DNA from: Curvibacter sp. PAE-UM
Lineage (GTDB): Bacteria > Pseudomonadota > Gammaproteobacteria > Burkholderiales > Burkholderiaceae_C
Length of the DNA stretch: 64,000 nucleotides
Assembly: GCF_001432305.1 (NCBI RefSeq)
Contig: NZ_KQ483358.1
Location: forward strand, 2,541,822 to 2,605,821
Direction: 5' to 3'
Made by a program: the position numbers and the translations under genes. The notes under the pieces are model-generated. The model did not search any database. It was not told the origin of the DNA and saw only the letters and a list, made by a program, of their open reading frames with translations. Positions 9,887-17,914 of this stretch are shown here, one piece after another. Within the stretch, counting starts at the first letter, position 1. Each line of letters begins with the position of its first letter.

Positions 9887-10410
9887 GCCGCGGCCACCCG
9901 GCGGGCGCCGTGCGCGCCCTCACCCAGGCGGCGCTCCATCTCGGCCTGCACATCGGTGCGCAGGCGCAGGGCAAAGGCCACCTCGGCCGTCAGGAACAGC
10001 GGGCCGACCAGCAGGCCCACCAGGTCATCCACGAAGGCCGGCTTGCGGCCCTCCCAGTAATGCCCCAGGAACTGGATGGCCCAGCCCACGACAAACAGGC
10101 CGATGCCCCAGCCCAGCCACTCTGCAGTGGGCTGCGCGGCAAACCACTGGCTGGCCCACAGGCACAAGGCCAGCTGCAGCGCCATGGCCAGGCCGAAGCG
10201 CAGGTCCAGCCGCAGGTAGAACAGCGAGGACAGGACGGACACCAGCAGCGCCGGCGTGAGCGGCAGGCCGCCCACGTCCCAGGCCGGGCGCGAGAGCAGG
10301 ATGGTCACGGCCAGCACGATCATGGGGATGCCCACGAAATGCGTGGCCACGTTGCGCGCGTCCTGGTGGTAGGCCGCGTACTGGGTGAGATGGTCGGTGA
10401 GTGTTTTCAT
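9883..10410 (-). CDS. Mpo1-like (DUF962) membrane protein
   Basis: The 175-residue protein has four or five membrane segments and the conserved histidine blocks of the Mpo1/YGL010w family: YHQDARNVATHFVGIP near residue 14 and QFLGHYWEGRKPAFVDD near residue 117. The yeast member is an iron-dependent dioxygenase that removes the alpha carbon from 2-hydroxy fatty acids; bacterial relatives are uncharacterised, so a lipid-related oxidation is a family-level inference. It is the first gene of a two-gene unit with the BASS transporter, divergent from a Crp/Fnr regulator. Confidence 0.85.
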   Translation of the reverse strand: MKTLTDHLTQYAAYHQDARNVATHFVGIPMIVLAVTILLSRPAWDVGGLPLTPALLVSVLSSLFYLRLDLRFGLAMALQLALCLWASQWFAAQPTAEWLGWGIGLFVVGWAIQFLGHYWEGRKPAFVDDLVGLLVGPLFLTAEVAFALRLRTDVQAEMERRLGEGAHGARRVAAA

Positions 10411-10432
10411 GGACGACGTCTCTTTCTAATAA

Positions 10433-10446
10433 TTGACAGACGTCAA
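10433..10446. promoter_or_regulatory. FNR-type operator box TTGAC-N4-GTCAA
   Basis: The 14-bp sequence TTGACAGACGTCAA is a perfect inverted repeat with a four-base spacer, the form bound by Crp/Fnr family regulators of the FNR type. It lies between the Mpo1-like gene (start 10410) and the Crp/Fnr gene (start 10515), so it could control both. Matching boxes occur at 33497, 38478 and 52368. Confidence 0.75.
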
Positions 10447-10514
10447 TGATCGACCTACCCTCGGCACCAGTCTGTCAGGTACCCGACACAAGCCTTCGCC
10501 CCCGTACAAACCCC

Positions 10515-11219
10515 ATGAACGACGCGCAACACTACCTGCCCGTGCTCCAGGCCGGCCGCTGGTACGCCCAGCTACCGCCCGAGTTCGCCCAGGCCCTGCT
10601 CAAGATGGCCAAGGTGCGCCAATTGCAGACGGGCGAGGTGCTGTTCCTGCGCGACAGCCCACCCTGCGGCCTCTACGCCGTGGTGTCGGGTTCCATCCGC
10701 ATCTCGGGCCAGAGCGGCCGCGGCGACGACGCACGCGAGGCCCTGCTGGTGGTGCTGCCGCCACCCCAGTGGTTCGGCGAGATCACCGTCTTCGACGGCG
10801 CCACCCGCACCCACCACGCGCATGCGGCCGAACCCAGCACCCTGCTACAGGTGCCGCAGGCCGAGCTGCTGGCCTGGCTGCACGAGCACCCGCAGCACTG
10901 GCGCGATCTGGCTGTGCTCATGGCCGACAAGCTGCGTCTGGCCTTCCTGACCATGGAGGAACAGACCGTGCTCAGCGCCCCGCTGCGCCTGGCGCGGCGC
11001 CTGGTGGGCATGGCGGAGGGTTACGGGGTACAGACGGGCCGCGGCGGCACACGGCGCGTGCTGGCCGTGACCCAGCAGGAACTGGCGCTGATGATCGGCG
11101 TGTCACGCCAGACGACCAACCAGATCCTCAAGGAGCTGGAGGCGCAGGGGATTTTGCGGGTGCAGAGAGGTGGAATCGAGATATTAGAGCTGAAGGATCT
11201 TCGATCGCTAGGTCAATAA
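10515..11219 (+). CDS. Crp/Fnr family transcriptional regulator
   Basis: The 234-residue protein has an N-terminal cyclic-nucleotide-binding-type barrel (residues 20-140, GEVLFLRDSPPCGLYAVVSGSIRIS) and a C-terminal winged helix (VTQQELALMIGVSRQTTNQILKELEAQGIL, near residue 190). The single cysteine in the barrel rules out an FNR-like iron-sulfur cluster. The recognition helix, SRQTTNQ, lacks the E-x-x-S-R contacts of FNR, so this protein may not be the one that binds the TTGAC box just upstream. An ATG at 10446 would add 23 residues but overlaps that box, so 10515 is preferred. The ligand is unknown. The AT-rich TIR island begins right after this gene. Confidence 0.85.
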   Translation: MNDAQHYLPVLQAGRWYAQLPPEFAQALLKMAKVRQLQTGEVLFLRDSPPCGLYAVVSGSIRISGQSGRGDDAREALLVVLPPPQWFGEITVFDGATRTHHAHAAEPSTLLQVPQAELLAWLHEHPQHWRDLAVLMADKLRLAFLTMEEQTVLSAPLRLARRLVGMAEGYGVQTGRGGTRRVLAVTQQELALMIGVSRQTTNQILKELEAQGILRVQRGGIEILELKDLRSLGQ

Positions 11220-11263
11220 AGTATCGCCAATACTTTCATGATGACCGACCTGCTCGCTTCGTG

Positions 11264-12703
11264 CTATTGAATTTGAGGCTTCTGACCAAGCGCTCTAATC
11301 TGCCTTAAGCCTTCATCACATTTTTTCACCAACAAATCTAATTCGGCTTGTTTGGCTTTCATAGCAGAAGCAAGCCTCTCAAAAGCGTACGGGGTACCTT
11401 CTGATTTTGTAGATTGCTCAAGATAAATAATGCTTTCGGTTGGCAAATCTTTAGTAGATAGGAGGTTCCCAATGTTAGAAAGTATCCACTGCACATTGCC
11501 ACCAAGTGCTACCCCTTGTCGATAGGCGAAGAGTGCTCGATCGTATAGCCTCAATGCATAACATGCATTTCCGAAATAACCCCAATAGTCAGAGTTCTTC
11601 GGAAAATCACGAGTTAGCTTCTCTAGCAGAAAGCTAGATATCTCATTTTTTTCCATAGCTAGGGCCAAACGAGAGAATCGATAGCGAATACTCTCATTTA
11701 CCGAATCTTCTATATATGCTTTGTGAATTGCCACAAATGCGGCATCCTTTTTCCCTTGTTCCTCCAGAATTTCAGAAAGTTTCACGGCCACATCTGAACT
11801 TTCATAGTTTTCAGATTGGTCTAAAGCTCTCTCTGCTAATGAAGGCTCGCCCACTTTCATATAACAATCAGCTAACGCGATTCGAATTTCTGGTTTCTTT
11901 TGAACAATTTCATCCGCCTCGTATATGAGCTGAATTGCAGTATCAGCATGCCCCTCTGCGAGGAGGAGAATGGCGGACATTTCAATTAGGTCAACGTTAC
12001 TTTTTTGATCGCGACAAAATGCACTTATCGCAGCAAGTGCATCTGACTTACCCATCTTCAAGTTATTGAAATGAAGCCAGAGTTCTGTCTTTAGACGATC
12101 AACCCCAGATTGCTTCTGCAGCTTCAGCTCAAGCAGTTGCTGAGCCTCTGCATGATTTCCTGACAGGAATGCTTCAAACCATTTCCCATCTGCATCGGGC
12201 TTAGAAACATCCTCAGCAACACTCGGCGTAGCTAATCGACCAGGAGTCACTCCGATTTTTTTGATCTGGTTACGAATTTGATTGCAAACAGGACCAGTCG
12301 CGGCTTGGAGATTCGTATCGCTTCGAGACCCTTCATACTTTCCAGGTGTTATCCCAAGCAAGTCGGTCGGCAGATGCAAGTCTGTAATGTTATCGGGGAT
12401 CAGAAAAAAAGCTCTATCCCGCCCAAGCTTTCCAAGAAAGAGACCCAGCTCAAAAAGAACGTTGTCTCGCACAACTGGAGTTGATGCTTTCCGAATGGTT
12501 GCGATGTCGTCAGGCGTAAAAATGAAAATCCCAAAATCACTTGTATTCAAAATATCGATAAGCGAGTCTACGGCTCCTGCCGTAAGCTGAAAAACTCCTT
12601 GACTCCAAACCGTGATTTCAGCGTCATACAACAGGTTTTGCTGTACCGCATACGCAATATTTAAGCCCTCTACGGAGGATCCAATAAATGCTCGAGGCTT
12701 CAT
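11264..12703 (-). CDS. TIR domain (CAP12/PCTIR type) fused to TPR repeats; candidate anti-phage NADase
   Basis: The 479-residue protein opens with a TIR-like domain of the CAP12/Pycsar-effector type (residues 1-125): RAFIGSSVEGLNIAYAVQ, the SDFGIFIFTPDD strand-loop, and RDNVLFELGLFLGKLGRDRA with the Glu expected to be catalytic, followed by LPTDLLGITPGKYEG. In studied systems this domain destroys NAD+ on infection. After a linker, residues 190-465 are TPR/SEL1-like helical repeats (ALADCYMKVGEPSLAERALD, YFGNACYALRLYDRALFAYRQG), probably a sensor or scaffold. No cyclase or other partner gene is adjacent. Base composition is much more AT-rich than the surroundings, and AGGGGA precedes the start, so it looks like an acquired single-gene unit. 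The defence role is inference from the domain and context. Confidence 0.82.
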   Translation of the reverse strand: MKPRAFIGSSVEGLNIAYAVQQNLLYDAEITVWSQGVFQLTAGAVDSLIDILNTSDFGIFIFTPDDIATIRKASTPVVRDNVLFELGLFLGKLGRDRAFFLIPDNITDLHLPTDLLGITPGKYEGSRSDTNLQAATGPVCNQIRNQIKKIGVTPGRLATPSVAEDVSKPDADGKWFEAFLSGNHAEAQQLLELKLQKQSGVDRLKTELWLHFNNLKMGKSDALAAISAFCRDQKSNVDLIEMSAILLLAEGHADTAIQLIYEADEIVQKKPEIRIALADCYMKVGEPSLAERALDQSENYESSDVAVKLSEILEEQGKKDAAFVAIHKAYIEDSVNESIRYRFSRLALAMEKNEISSFLLEKLTRDFPKNSDYWGYFGNACYALRLYDRALFAYRQGVALGGNVQWILSNIGNLLSTKDLPTESIIYLEQSTKSEGTPYAFERLASAMKAKQAELDLLVKKCDEGLRQIRALGQKPQIQ

Positions 12704-12904
12704 ATAGTTCCCCTAATTAATTCAACGCAAAAGCAACTCTTTTATGTCGCGCAAGGTTGCTAATAAACTCAAGGGCTACGCCTAAAAACTCTCAACTATC
12801 TTTTGCGTCTTGCTCTACTAGTGCAAAGTTTAGCCCCAGCGAGGATATGTCAGAGTTGCAGAAAAAAAGGCGCACCCCGCATTAGAGCTACGCCTTTTCT
12901 TCAG
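12704..12904. other. AT-rich leader of the TIR island and its junction with a broken chemoreceptor gene
   Basis: The stretch is AT-rich and probably holds the promoter of the TIR-TPR gene. At 12857-12902 AAAAAGGCG and CGCCTTTTCTT could pair as a terminator-like hairpin. Homology to the chemoreceptor stops at about 12905, which marks the island edge. Confidence 0.5.
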
Positions 12905-13120
12905 CATGTCTTGCCAACAACCGGTGTGGATGTTGCGATACCAGTCACTGTTGAGGCGCTCGGTCTTGAGGGGCACCACCATATTGCGTGTAGCCTCTAC
13001 CACCGAGTCCAGGCGCGAGATGCTGACCACGATGGTGATGAGTGCCAGCAGCAGCAGCACCAACGAAAACCCAGGGCCCAGCCGCTTGGCGACCGAGAGG
13101 TTCGAAATAAAGGTTGGCAT
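12905..13120 (-). pseudogene. 5' remnant of a methyl-accepting chemotaxis protein gene
   Basis: The first 68 or so codons read MPTFISNLSVAKRLGPGFSLVLLLLALITIVVSISRL..., which is the cytoplasmic start, first transmembrane helix and beginning of the four-helix-bundle ligand domain of a betaproteobacterial MCP (SVAKRLGPGFSLVLLL and TRNMVVPLKTERLNSDWYRNIHTG are typical). After YRNIHTG the frame runs into unrelated Cys/Lys/Arg-rich sequence and stops at 12830. No second membrane helix, HAMP or signalling domain follows anywhere nearby. The rest of the gene was lost or displaced, most simply by arrival of the AT-rich TIR island directly downstream. Confidence 0.82.
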
Positions 13121-13165
13121 GGACGGTTCTGTAAAAGCAAGTGGGCCTGCAGGATAAAGATGGGA

Positions 13166-14353
13166 CTAGACAGCTGAGCCGAGGCGCCCCACGCCTTCGA
13201 CGATCTTGTCCTCCCCTACCGTCGCAAAACTCAGGCGCAGGGTCGAGGCATCGGGGTTGGTCGCATAAAACGGCGCGCCCGGCACAAAGGCCACACCCTT
13301 CTCGATCGCACGTTTGGCCAGTTCACCCGCATCCTTGAGCTTGCCGTTCGCACCCGTGAGCCGGGCCCAGAAGAACAGGCCGCCGCCGGGCTGGGTGAAC
13401 TCGATGGCGTCGCCCAGTTCCTTCTTCAAACATTCGCCCATGGTCCTGGCGCGGCCGGCGTAGACCTCACGCACATGGGCCAGGGTGGCGGGCATACGGC
13501 CGGCCTTGAGGTATTGGGCGGCGGTGGCCTGGGCAAAGGTGCTGGTGTGGGCGTCGCTGAACTGCTTGCACATCGTCGCTTTCGCCAGCAGCTCGGGCGG
13601 GGCGATCATCCAGCCCACGCGCAGGCCGGGGGACAGCACTTTGCTGAGTGAACCGCAGTGCACCAGCCAGTCGCGACTGCCGGGCACCTGGGCCGTGAGG
13701 GCCATGAGGCTCGCAGGCGGGGCCTTGCCGAAATAGAGGTCGCCATAGGGATCGTCCTCGATCACCACGGTTTTCGTCTTCACGGCCAGCTCCAGGATGC
13801 GCTTGCGGCGCTCCAGGCTCAGGGTGGCGCCGCTGGGGTTGCCGAAGGTGGGGATGAGGTAGACGAAGCGCGGCTGGTGCTCGGCGATCAGCTGTTCCAG
13901 CTTATCGACCTGCACGCCGTCGGCATCGATGGGCGCGCCGATGACCTGGGCGCCGTAGAGGCGGAAGCACTGGATGGTGGCGAGGAAGGTGGGCGCCTCG
14001 ACGATGACCTTGGCGCCGGGGTCCACCAGGGTCTTGCCGATCAGGTCCAACGCCTGCTGGCTGCCGGTGGTGACGATCAGCCCGTCTGCGGCGACCTGCA
14101 CGCCCTTGGCTTGCATGAAGGCGGCCAGCTGTTCGCGCAGGGGGTTGTAGCCTTCAGTGGCGCCGTACTGCAGGGCGGCGCCGGGTTCTTCGCTCAGCGC
14201 TTTCTGCGAGGCATCACGGATGCCGTCCACGTCGAACATGGCGCTGTCGGGGAAACCACCGGCAAAGGAGATGATGCCGGGCTTGCCCAGCAGCTTGAAG
14301 AGTTCGCGGATGGCGGAGGTTTCGACGTTGTTGAGGCGGTCGGCGAATTGCAT
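13166..14353 (-). CDS. PLP-dependent aminotransferase, class I/II (2-aminoadipate/MocR-free type)
   Basis: The 395-residue enzyme has the fold-type I aminotransferase motifs: ISFAGGFPDSAMFD near residue 28, TTGSQQALDLIGKTLVDPG near residue 95, YLIPTFGNPSGATLS near residue 166 and the PLP lysine in HCGSLSKVLSPGLRVGWM near residue 237. It resembles LysN/2-aminoadipate and broad aromatic or branched-chain aminotransferases, which move amino groups between amino acids and 2-oxoglutarate. The donor cannot be fixed from sequence. It stands alone, 45 bp from the broken chemoreceptor gene and divergent from nothing obvious. A start at 14353 (MQFADRLNNVETSAIREL) fits the family N terminus. Confidence 0.9.
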   Translation of the reverse strand: MQFADRLNNVETSAIRELFKLLGKPGIISFAGGFPDSAMFDVDGIRDASQKALSEEPGAALQYGATEGYNPLREQLAAFMQAKGVQVAADGLIVTTGSQQALDLIGKTLVDPGAKVIVEAPTFLATIQCFRLYGAQVIGAPIDADGVQVDKLEQLIAEHQPRFVYLIPTFGNPSGATLSLERRKRILELAVKTKTVVIEDDPYGDLYFGKAPPASLMALTAQVPGSRDWLVHCGSLSKVLSPGLRVGWMIAPPELLAKATMCKQFSDAHTSTFAQATAAQYLKAGRMPATLAHVREVYAGRARTMGECLKKELGDAIEFTQPGGGLFFWARLTGANGKLKDAGELAKRAIEKGVAFVPGAPFYATNPDASTLRLSFATVGEDKIVEGVGRLGSAV

Positions 14354-14420
14354 GGGGTTCTCGGGGGTAAGAAACGACTCCCCCGATTCTCCGTCAAACC
14401 GCCCCGCCCTCGCCGGCTAT

Positions 14421-14479
14421 CCGTTCGCCCTGAGCTCAGTCGAAGGGCTGCAGGGCTTCGACAGGCTCAGCCCGAACGG
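14421..14479. repeat. REP-like intergenic inverted repeat
   Basis: The left arm starts CCGTTCGCCCTGAG and the right arm ends GGCTCAGCCCGAACGG, with TCGAAG/CTTCGA nearer the loop. The arms pair with several mismatches over about 25 bp. This kind of palindrome (CGAAGGGC ... GCTTCGACAGGCTCAG) is a scattered extragenic repeat in many proteobacterial genomes. It lies between the 5' end of the aminotransferase gene and the 3' end of the phosphatase gene and could also act as a transcript end structure. Confidence 0.75.
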
Positions 14480-14508
14480 AATTTGGGCTCAACGCGAGCG
14501 GAAATCCC

Positions 14509-16257
14509 CTACTTCGTCGGCAGCGGCAGCGGCTTGCCTTCGGAGGTGGCGGGCGGCGCCACGCCCAGCCAGTTGGCCGCGGTGGGGGCGATGTCCACCA
14601 CCTCCACGCGCTCGTCCACGCGGCCGGGTTTCACCCAGCGCGGACCCCAGGCCAGGATGGGCACGTTGGTGTCGTACGGGTACGGCGAGCCATGCGTGGC
14701 GATGCTGGTGCTGGACTGGAACATCCAGTAGGGCTTGAGGACGTACTGCACGTCGCCCGACACGTCGACGTGCCAGGCCCGCTGCATGGCGCCGAAGAAG
14801 GGGCCGTCGATGCGGCTGCCCGCGGCCAGTTCGCGCCGGGTGTAGGCGGCGGCGATGCCGGGCTCTTCCATCAGCAGGGCGCGCGCTTCCTCGGCCACTT
14901 CGTCCGGGTCCACGCGCTGCTGGGTGATGAGCTGCTTGTTGAGCAGCAGGGCCGAGCCCGAAAAGCTCACCCACTTGCCGGCGCCGAACTCTTCTTCCAG
15001 CCCGCTGTTGACACGCGTGAGCAGCTGGTTGCCGACGATGCGGCCTGAGCGCAGGCCCTGCTGGGCGGTGAACTCGGGCGCGGGCATGAAACCGTGGTCG
15101 GCGGTGAGCGTGGCGATGTAGTTGTCGCGGCCCACGGTGGCGTCCAGGTGCTTGAAGAAATCCTGCAGCATGCGGTCGAGCTGCAGCAGGTGGTCGTGCG
15201 AGAAACGCGACTCGGCACTGAAGCGGTGGTTGATGTAGTCGTGCGCCGAGAGGCTGATGGCCAGGATGTCGGGCACGTTGTCCTTGCCCAGGCCCTCGCC
15301 GGCGATGGCGGCGCGCGCGAAGTCCAGGGTGAGCTGGTCGGCATAGGGGCTGCGCAGCAGCTGGCTGTAATAGGCCGGGCCCGGGGCTTCGTCGCTCGGT
15401 GCGCCCATCAGCATGGGCAGCGCGGCGGCCTTCTGGCCGTACCAGGGCTGGCGGTCGGGCAGCGAACGGGCGTAGGCCTCGTCGGGCAGCAGGGCTTTCC
15501 ACTCCTTCTTGAACCAGCGGTCGGCCGGCTTGGCGGCGTTGAAGGAGGTGACCCAGGCCGGGTGCTGCGGCATGTAGAAGGTGCTGCTGGCGAACTGGCC
15601 GGTCTGCGTCATGTACATGTAGGCGGTGCCGGTCTTGCCCGCGGGCAGGATGGCGCCGCGGTCCTTGCCCGAGATGCCGATGACCTTGGCGCGCGGGTCG
15701 GTGCGCCTGAGCACGTCGCCCACCGTTTCCACCTTGAGGTTCTTGGGGCTGGTGCCGTCCAGCGGCTGGGTCTTGTGGCCGATGTAGGTGGCGCCGGTGT
15801 CGCCGGTGCAGTACTCGGGCGCGCCGGTGATGGCGTCGCGCCATTCGTTGGCGATGATGCCGTGGCGGTGCGGGTAGGTGCCGCTGAGCACGGTGGCGTG
15901 GCCGGCGCCGGTGACGGTGAAGGCGTGGCCATAGTGCGCGTCGGCGTACCAGGCGCCGCGCTCCAGGAAACGGGCCAGCCCATCCGGGGCCAGCTGGTCG
16001 CGGTAGGCCAGCATCTGGCGTTGCGGCAGGCCGTCCACCACCAGGAAGACCAGCAGGCGCGGGCGGTTCGTGGCCGTGGCCGGCGGCGCCACCGGCAGGG
16101 CCGCCGGCGCGGCCACGGCGGGCACGGGCGCGGACGCCGCAGGTGCAGCAGCAAGGGGCGGATCGGAGGGGGCAACGCTCTGGCAAGCGGCCAGCACGGC
16201 CGCCAGCCCGCCGGCGAGGCACAGGCGCAAGGCGCGCGAGAGGACACGTGGCTTCAT
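14509..16257 (-). CDS. PafA-like alkaline phosphatase/phosphodiesterase lipoprotein
   Basis: The 582-residue protein begins with a lipoprotein signal (lipobox LAAC near residue 25) and a long Ala/Pro-rich linker, so it is likely tethered to a membrane facing the periplasm. The catalytic domain is of the nucleotide pyrophosphatase/alkaline phosphatase superfamily: LVFLVVDGLPQRQM (first metal Asp, near 70), TGAGHATVLSGTYPHRHGI (nucleophile Thr near 115), GISGKDRGAILPAG (the Lys and Arg that bind phosphate in PafA), SLSAHDYINHRFS and TLTADHGFMPAPEF (metal ligands). PafA enzymes release phosphate from monoesters and are not repressed by phosphate. It appears monocistronic. Confidence 0.88.
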   Translation of the reverse strand: MKPRVLSRALRLCLAGGLAAVLAACQSVAPSDPPLAAAPAASAPVPAVAAPAALPVAPPATATNRPRLLVFLVVDGLPQRQMLAYRDQLAPDGLARFLERGAWYADAHYGHAFTVTGAGHATVLSGTYPHRHGIIANEWRDAITGAPEYCTGDTGATYIGHKTQPLDGTSPKNLKVETVGDVLRRTDPRAKVIGISGKDRGAILPAGKTGTAYMYMTQTGQFASSTFYMPQHPAWVTSFNAAKPADRWFKKEWKALLPDEAYARSLPDRQPWYGQKAAALPMLMGAPSDEAPGPAYYSQLLRSPYADQLTLDFARAAIAGEGLGKDNVPDILAISLSAHDYINHRFSAESRFSHDHLLQLDRMLQDFFKHLDATVGRDNYIATLTADHGFMPAPEFTAQQGLRSGRIVGNQLLTRVNSGLEEEFGAGKWVSFSGSALLLNKQLITQQRVDPDEVAEEARALLMEEPGIAAAYTRRELAAGSRIDGPFFGAMQRAWHVDVSGDVQYVLKPYWMFQSSTSIATHGSPYPYDTNVPILAWGPRWVKPGRVDERVEVVDIAPTAANWLGVAPPATSEGKPLPLPTK

Positions 16258-16426
16258 GGTCGGGCGTGAGGGTGGACAGCAGGGAGAAGGATCATCCCAT
16301 GAAATTTGCGGACCGTGCCGGGTGGGCGCATGGACCTGATGGACAATGCTGTAACGGGAGATTTCCGCCCTTGCCGCGCGCCTGCGCTACCGCCACACTG
16401 GCGGGACTGTCACACGAGGATGTTTC

Positions 16427-17233
16427 ATGTCCGACCTTTCTGCCTTTTTCCAGTCCGTCAAGCTGCCGGTGATGCCGGAAGTGGCGCACGCCCTCATCCG
16501 CACCCTGCACGACGAAGACGTGTCCATCACCCAGGTGCGCGACCTGGTCGCCAAGGACCCGGTGCTCACCGCCAAGCTGCTGCGCACGGCCAACAGCGCG
16601 GCCATGGGCATGCGCCGCGAGGTGGGCACGCTGGACGCGGCCATCTCCATGGTGGGCCTGTCGCAGGTGCGCACGCTGGCGCTGACGGCCTGCATGAACG
16701 TGGCCTTTCCCGTGGTGCCCGGCCTGGACCGCACCGAGTTCTGGCGCAACAGCATGGCCTGCGCCGGCTACGCGCAGTGGCTGGCCGGCGGCATCGGCCT
16801 GGACGCCCAGCAGGCCTGGCTGAGCGGCATGATGCTGCGCCTGGGCGAGCTGCTGATCGTGCAGGCCAAACCCGACAGCCTGGCCGTGCTGGAGCGCCAG
16901 CCGCAGATCCCCGGCGACCGCTGGGCACGCGAACAGCAGCTGCTGGGTTTCACCGAGGCCCAGGTCACGGCCGAGCTGGCGCACCGCTGGCACTTCCCGG
17001 CCGACATCGTGCGCGGGCTCAACACCGCCTCGGCCCCGCTGGCCTCGCAGCCCTTCTCTCAACTGGGTGGCGTGGTGCACCTGGCCAGCCGCCTGGCCGA
17101 CATGGCCTTCAGTGACCCGGAGATCGTGGACGCGCTGCCGCAGGAGGTGGTGTCTGCCCTGGACCTGAACCTGGACTGGATGCGCAGCAAGCTGCCGTCA
17201 CGCGACAGCTTCTTCGACATCTCCACGCTCTGA
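16427..17233 (+). CDS. HDOD domain protein
   Basis: The 268-residue protein is a single HDOD domain: LPVMPEVAHALIRTLHDEDVSI at the start, DPVLTAKLLRTANSAAMG near 43 and AAISMVGLSQVRTLALTACM near 70. HDOD domains are catalytically dead relatives of HD phosphohydrolases that serve as signalling or scaffold proteins. No receiver or GGDEF domain is attached. GAGGATGTTTC upstream supports the start. It is 20 bases from nth and in the same direction, so they may be co-transcribed. A second HDOD protein is encoded at 53371-54198. Confidence 0.9.
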   Translation: MSDLSAFFQSVKLPVMPEVAHALIRTLHDEDVSITQVRDLVAKDPVLTAKLLRTANSAAMGMRREVGTLDAAISMVGLSQVRTLALTACMNVAFPVVPGLDRTEFWRNSMACAGYAQWLAGGIGLDAQQAWLSGMMLRLGELLIVQAKPDSLAVLERQPQIPGDRWAREQQLLGFTEAQVTAELAHRWHFPADIVRGLNTASAPLASQPFSQLGGVVHLASRLADMAFSDPEIVDALPQEVVSALDLNLDWMRSKLPSRDSFFDISTL

Positions 17234-17253
17234 ACGCCCCCTCCCGCTGAGAC

Positions 17254-17892
17254 ATGACGCCAGCCGCCATTCGCTCGTTTTTCGCCACCCTCCAGGCCGC
17301 CAACCCCCAACCCGTCACCGAGCTCGAATACACCTCGGTCTTCGAACTGCTGGCCGCCGTGCTGCTCTCGGCCCAGGCCACCGACGTGGGCGTGAACAAG
17401 GCCACGCGCAAGCTCTTCCCCGTCGCCCACACGCCGCAGCAGATCCTGGACCTGGGGCTCGAAGGGCTGGAGGGCTACATCAAGACCATCGGCCTGTACC
17501 GCAGCAAGGCGAAACACCTGATGGAGACCTGCCGCATCCTGGTGGAACGCCACGGCGGCCAGGTGCCGCGCAGCCGCGATGCGCTGGAGGCCCTGCCAGG
17601 CGTGGGCCGCAAGACGGCCAACGTGGTGCTGAATTCCGCCTTCGGCGAGCCGACCATGGCGGTCGACACGCACATCTTCCGCGTGGGCAACCGCACCGGC
17701 CTGGCGCCGGGCAAGAACCCGTACGAGGTGGAGATGCAGCTCTTGAAGCGCGTACCGCCCGAGTATCTGGTGGACGCGCACCACTGGCTGATCCTGCACG
17801 GGCGTTATGTGTGCCAGGCGCGCAAGCCGCAGTGCTGGGTGTGCAGCGTGTCGGCGTATTGCGACTTCAAGCCCAAGACGCCTGCGCCTTGA
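17254..17892 (+). CDS. nth: endonuclease III
   Basis: The 212-residue enzyme is a DNA glycosylase/AP lyase that removes oxidised pyrimidines in base excision repair. The helix-hairpin-helix LPGVGRKTANVVLNSAFG near residue 113 holds the catalytic Lys, and AVDTHIFRV a little later holds the catalytic Asp. The C terminus carries the 4Fe-4S ligands with the exact spacing C-x6-C-x2-C-x5-C (CQARKPQCWVCSVSAYC, residues 189-205). Length matches the E. coli protein. It follows the HDOD gene by 20 bases. Confidence 0.96.
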   Translation: MTPAAIRSFFATLQAANPQPVTELEYTSVFELLAAVLLSAQATDVGVNKATRKLFPVAHTPQQILDLGLEGLEGYIKTIGLYRSKAKHLMETCRILVERHGGQVPRSRDALEALPGVGRKTANVVLNSAFGEPTMAVDTHIFRVGNRTGLAPGKNPYEVEMQLLKRVPPEYLVDAHHWLILHGRYVCQARKPQCWVCSVSAYCDFKPKTPAP

Positions 17893-17914
17893 GTGACTAC
17901 GCCGGCCTGGACCG

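Noticed and set aside
10446-10514. ATG at 10446 as start of the Crp/Fnr gene
   Set aside because: It lies in the FNR-type box and the extra residues are not family-like; 10515 gives the normal length.
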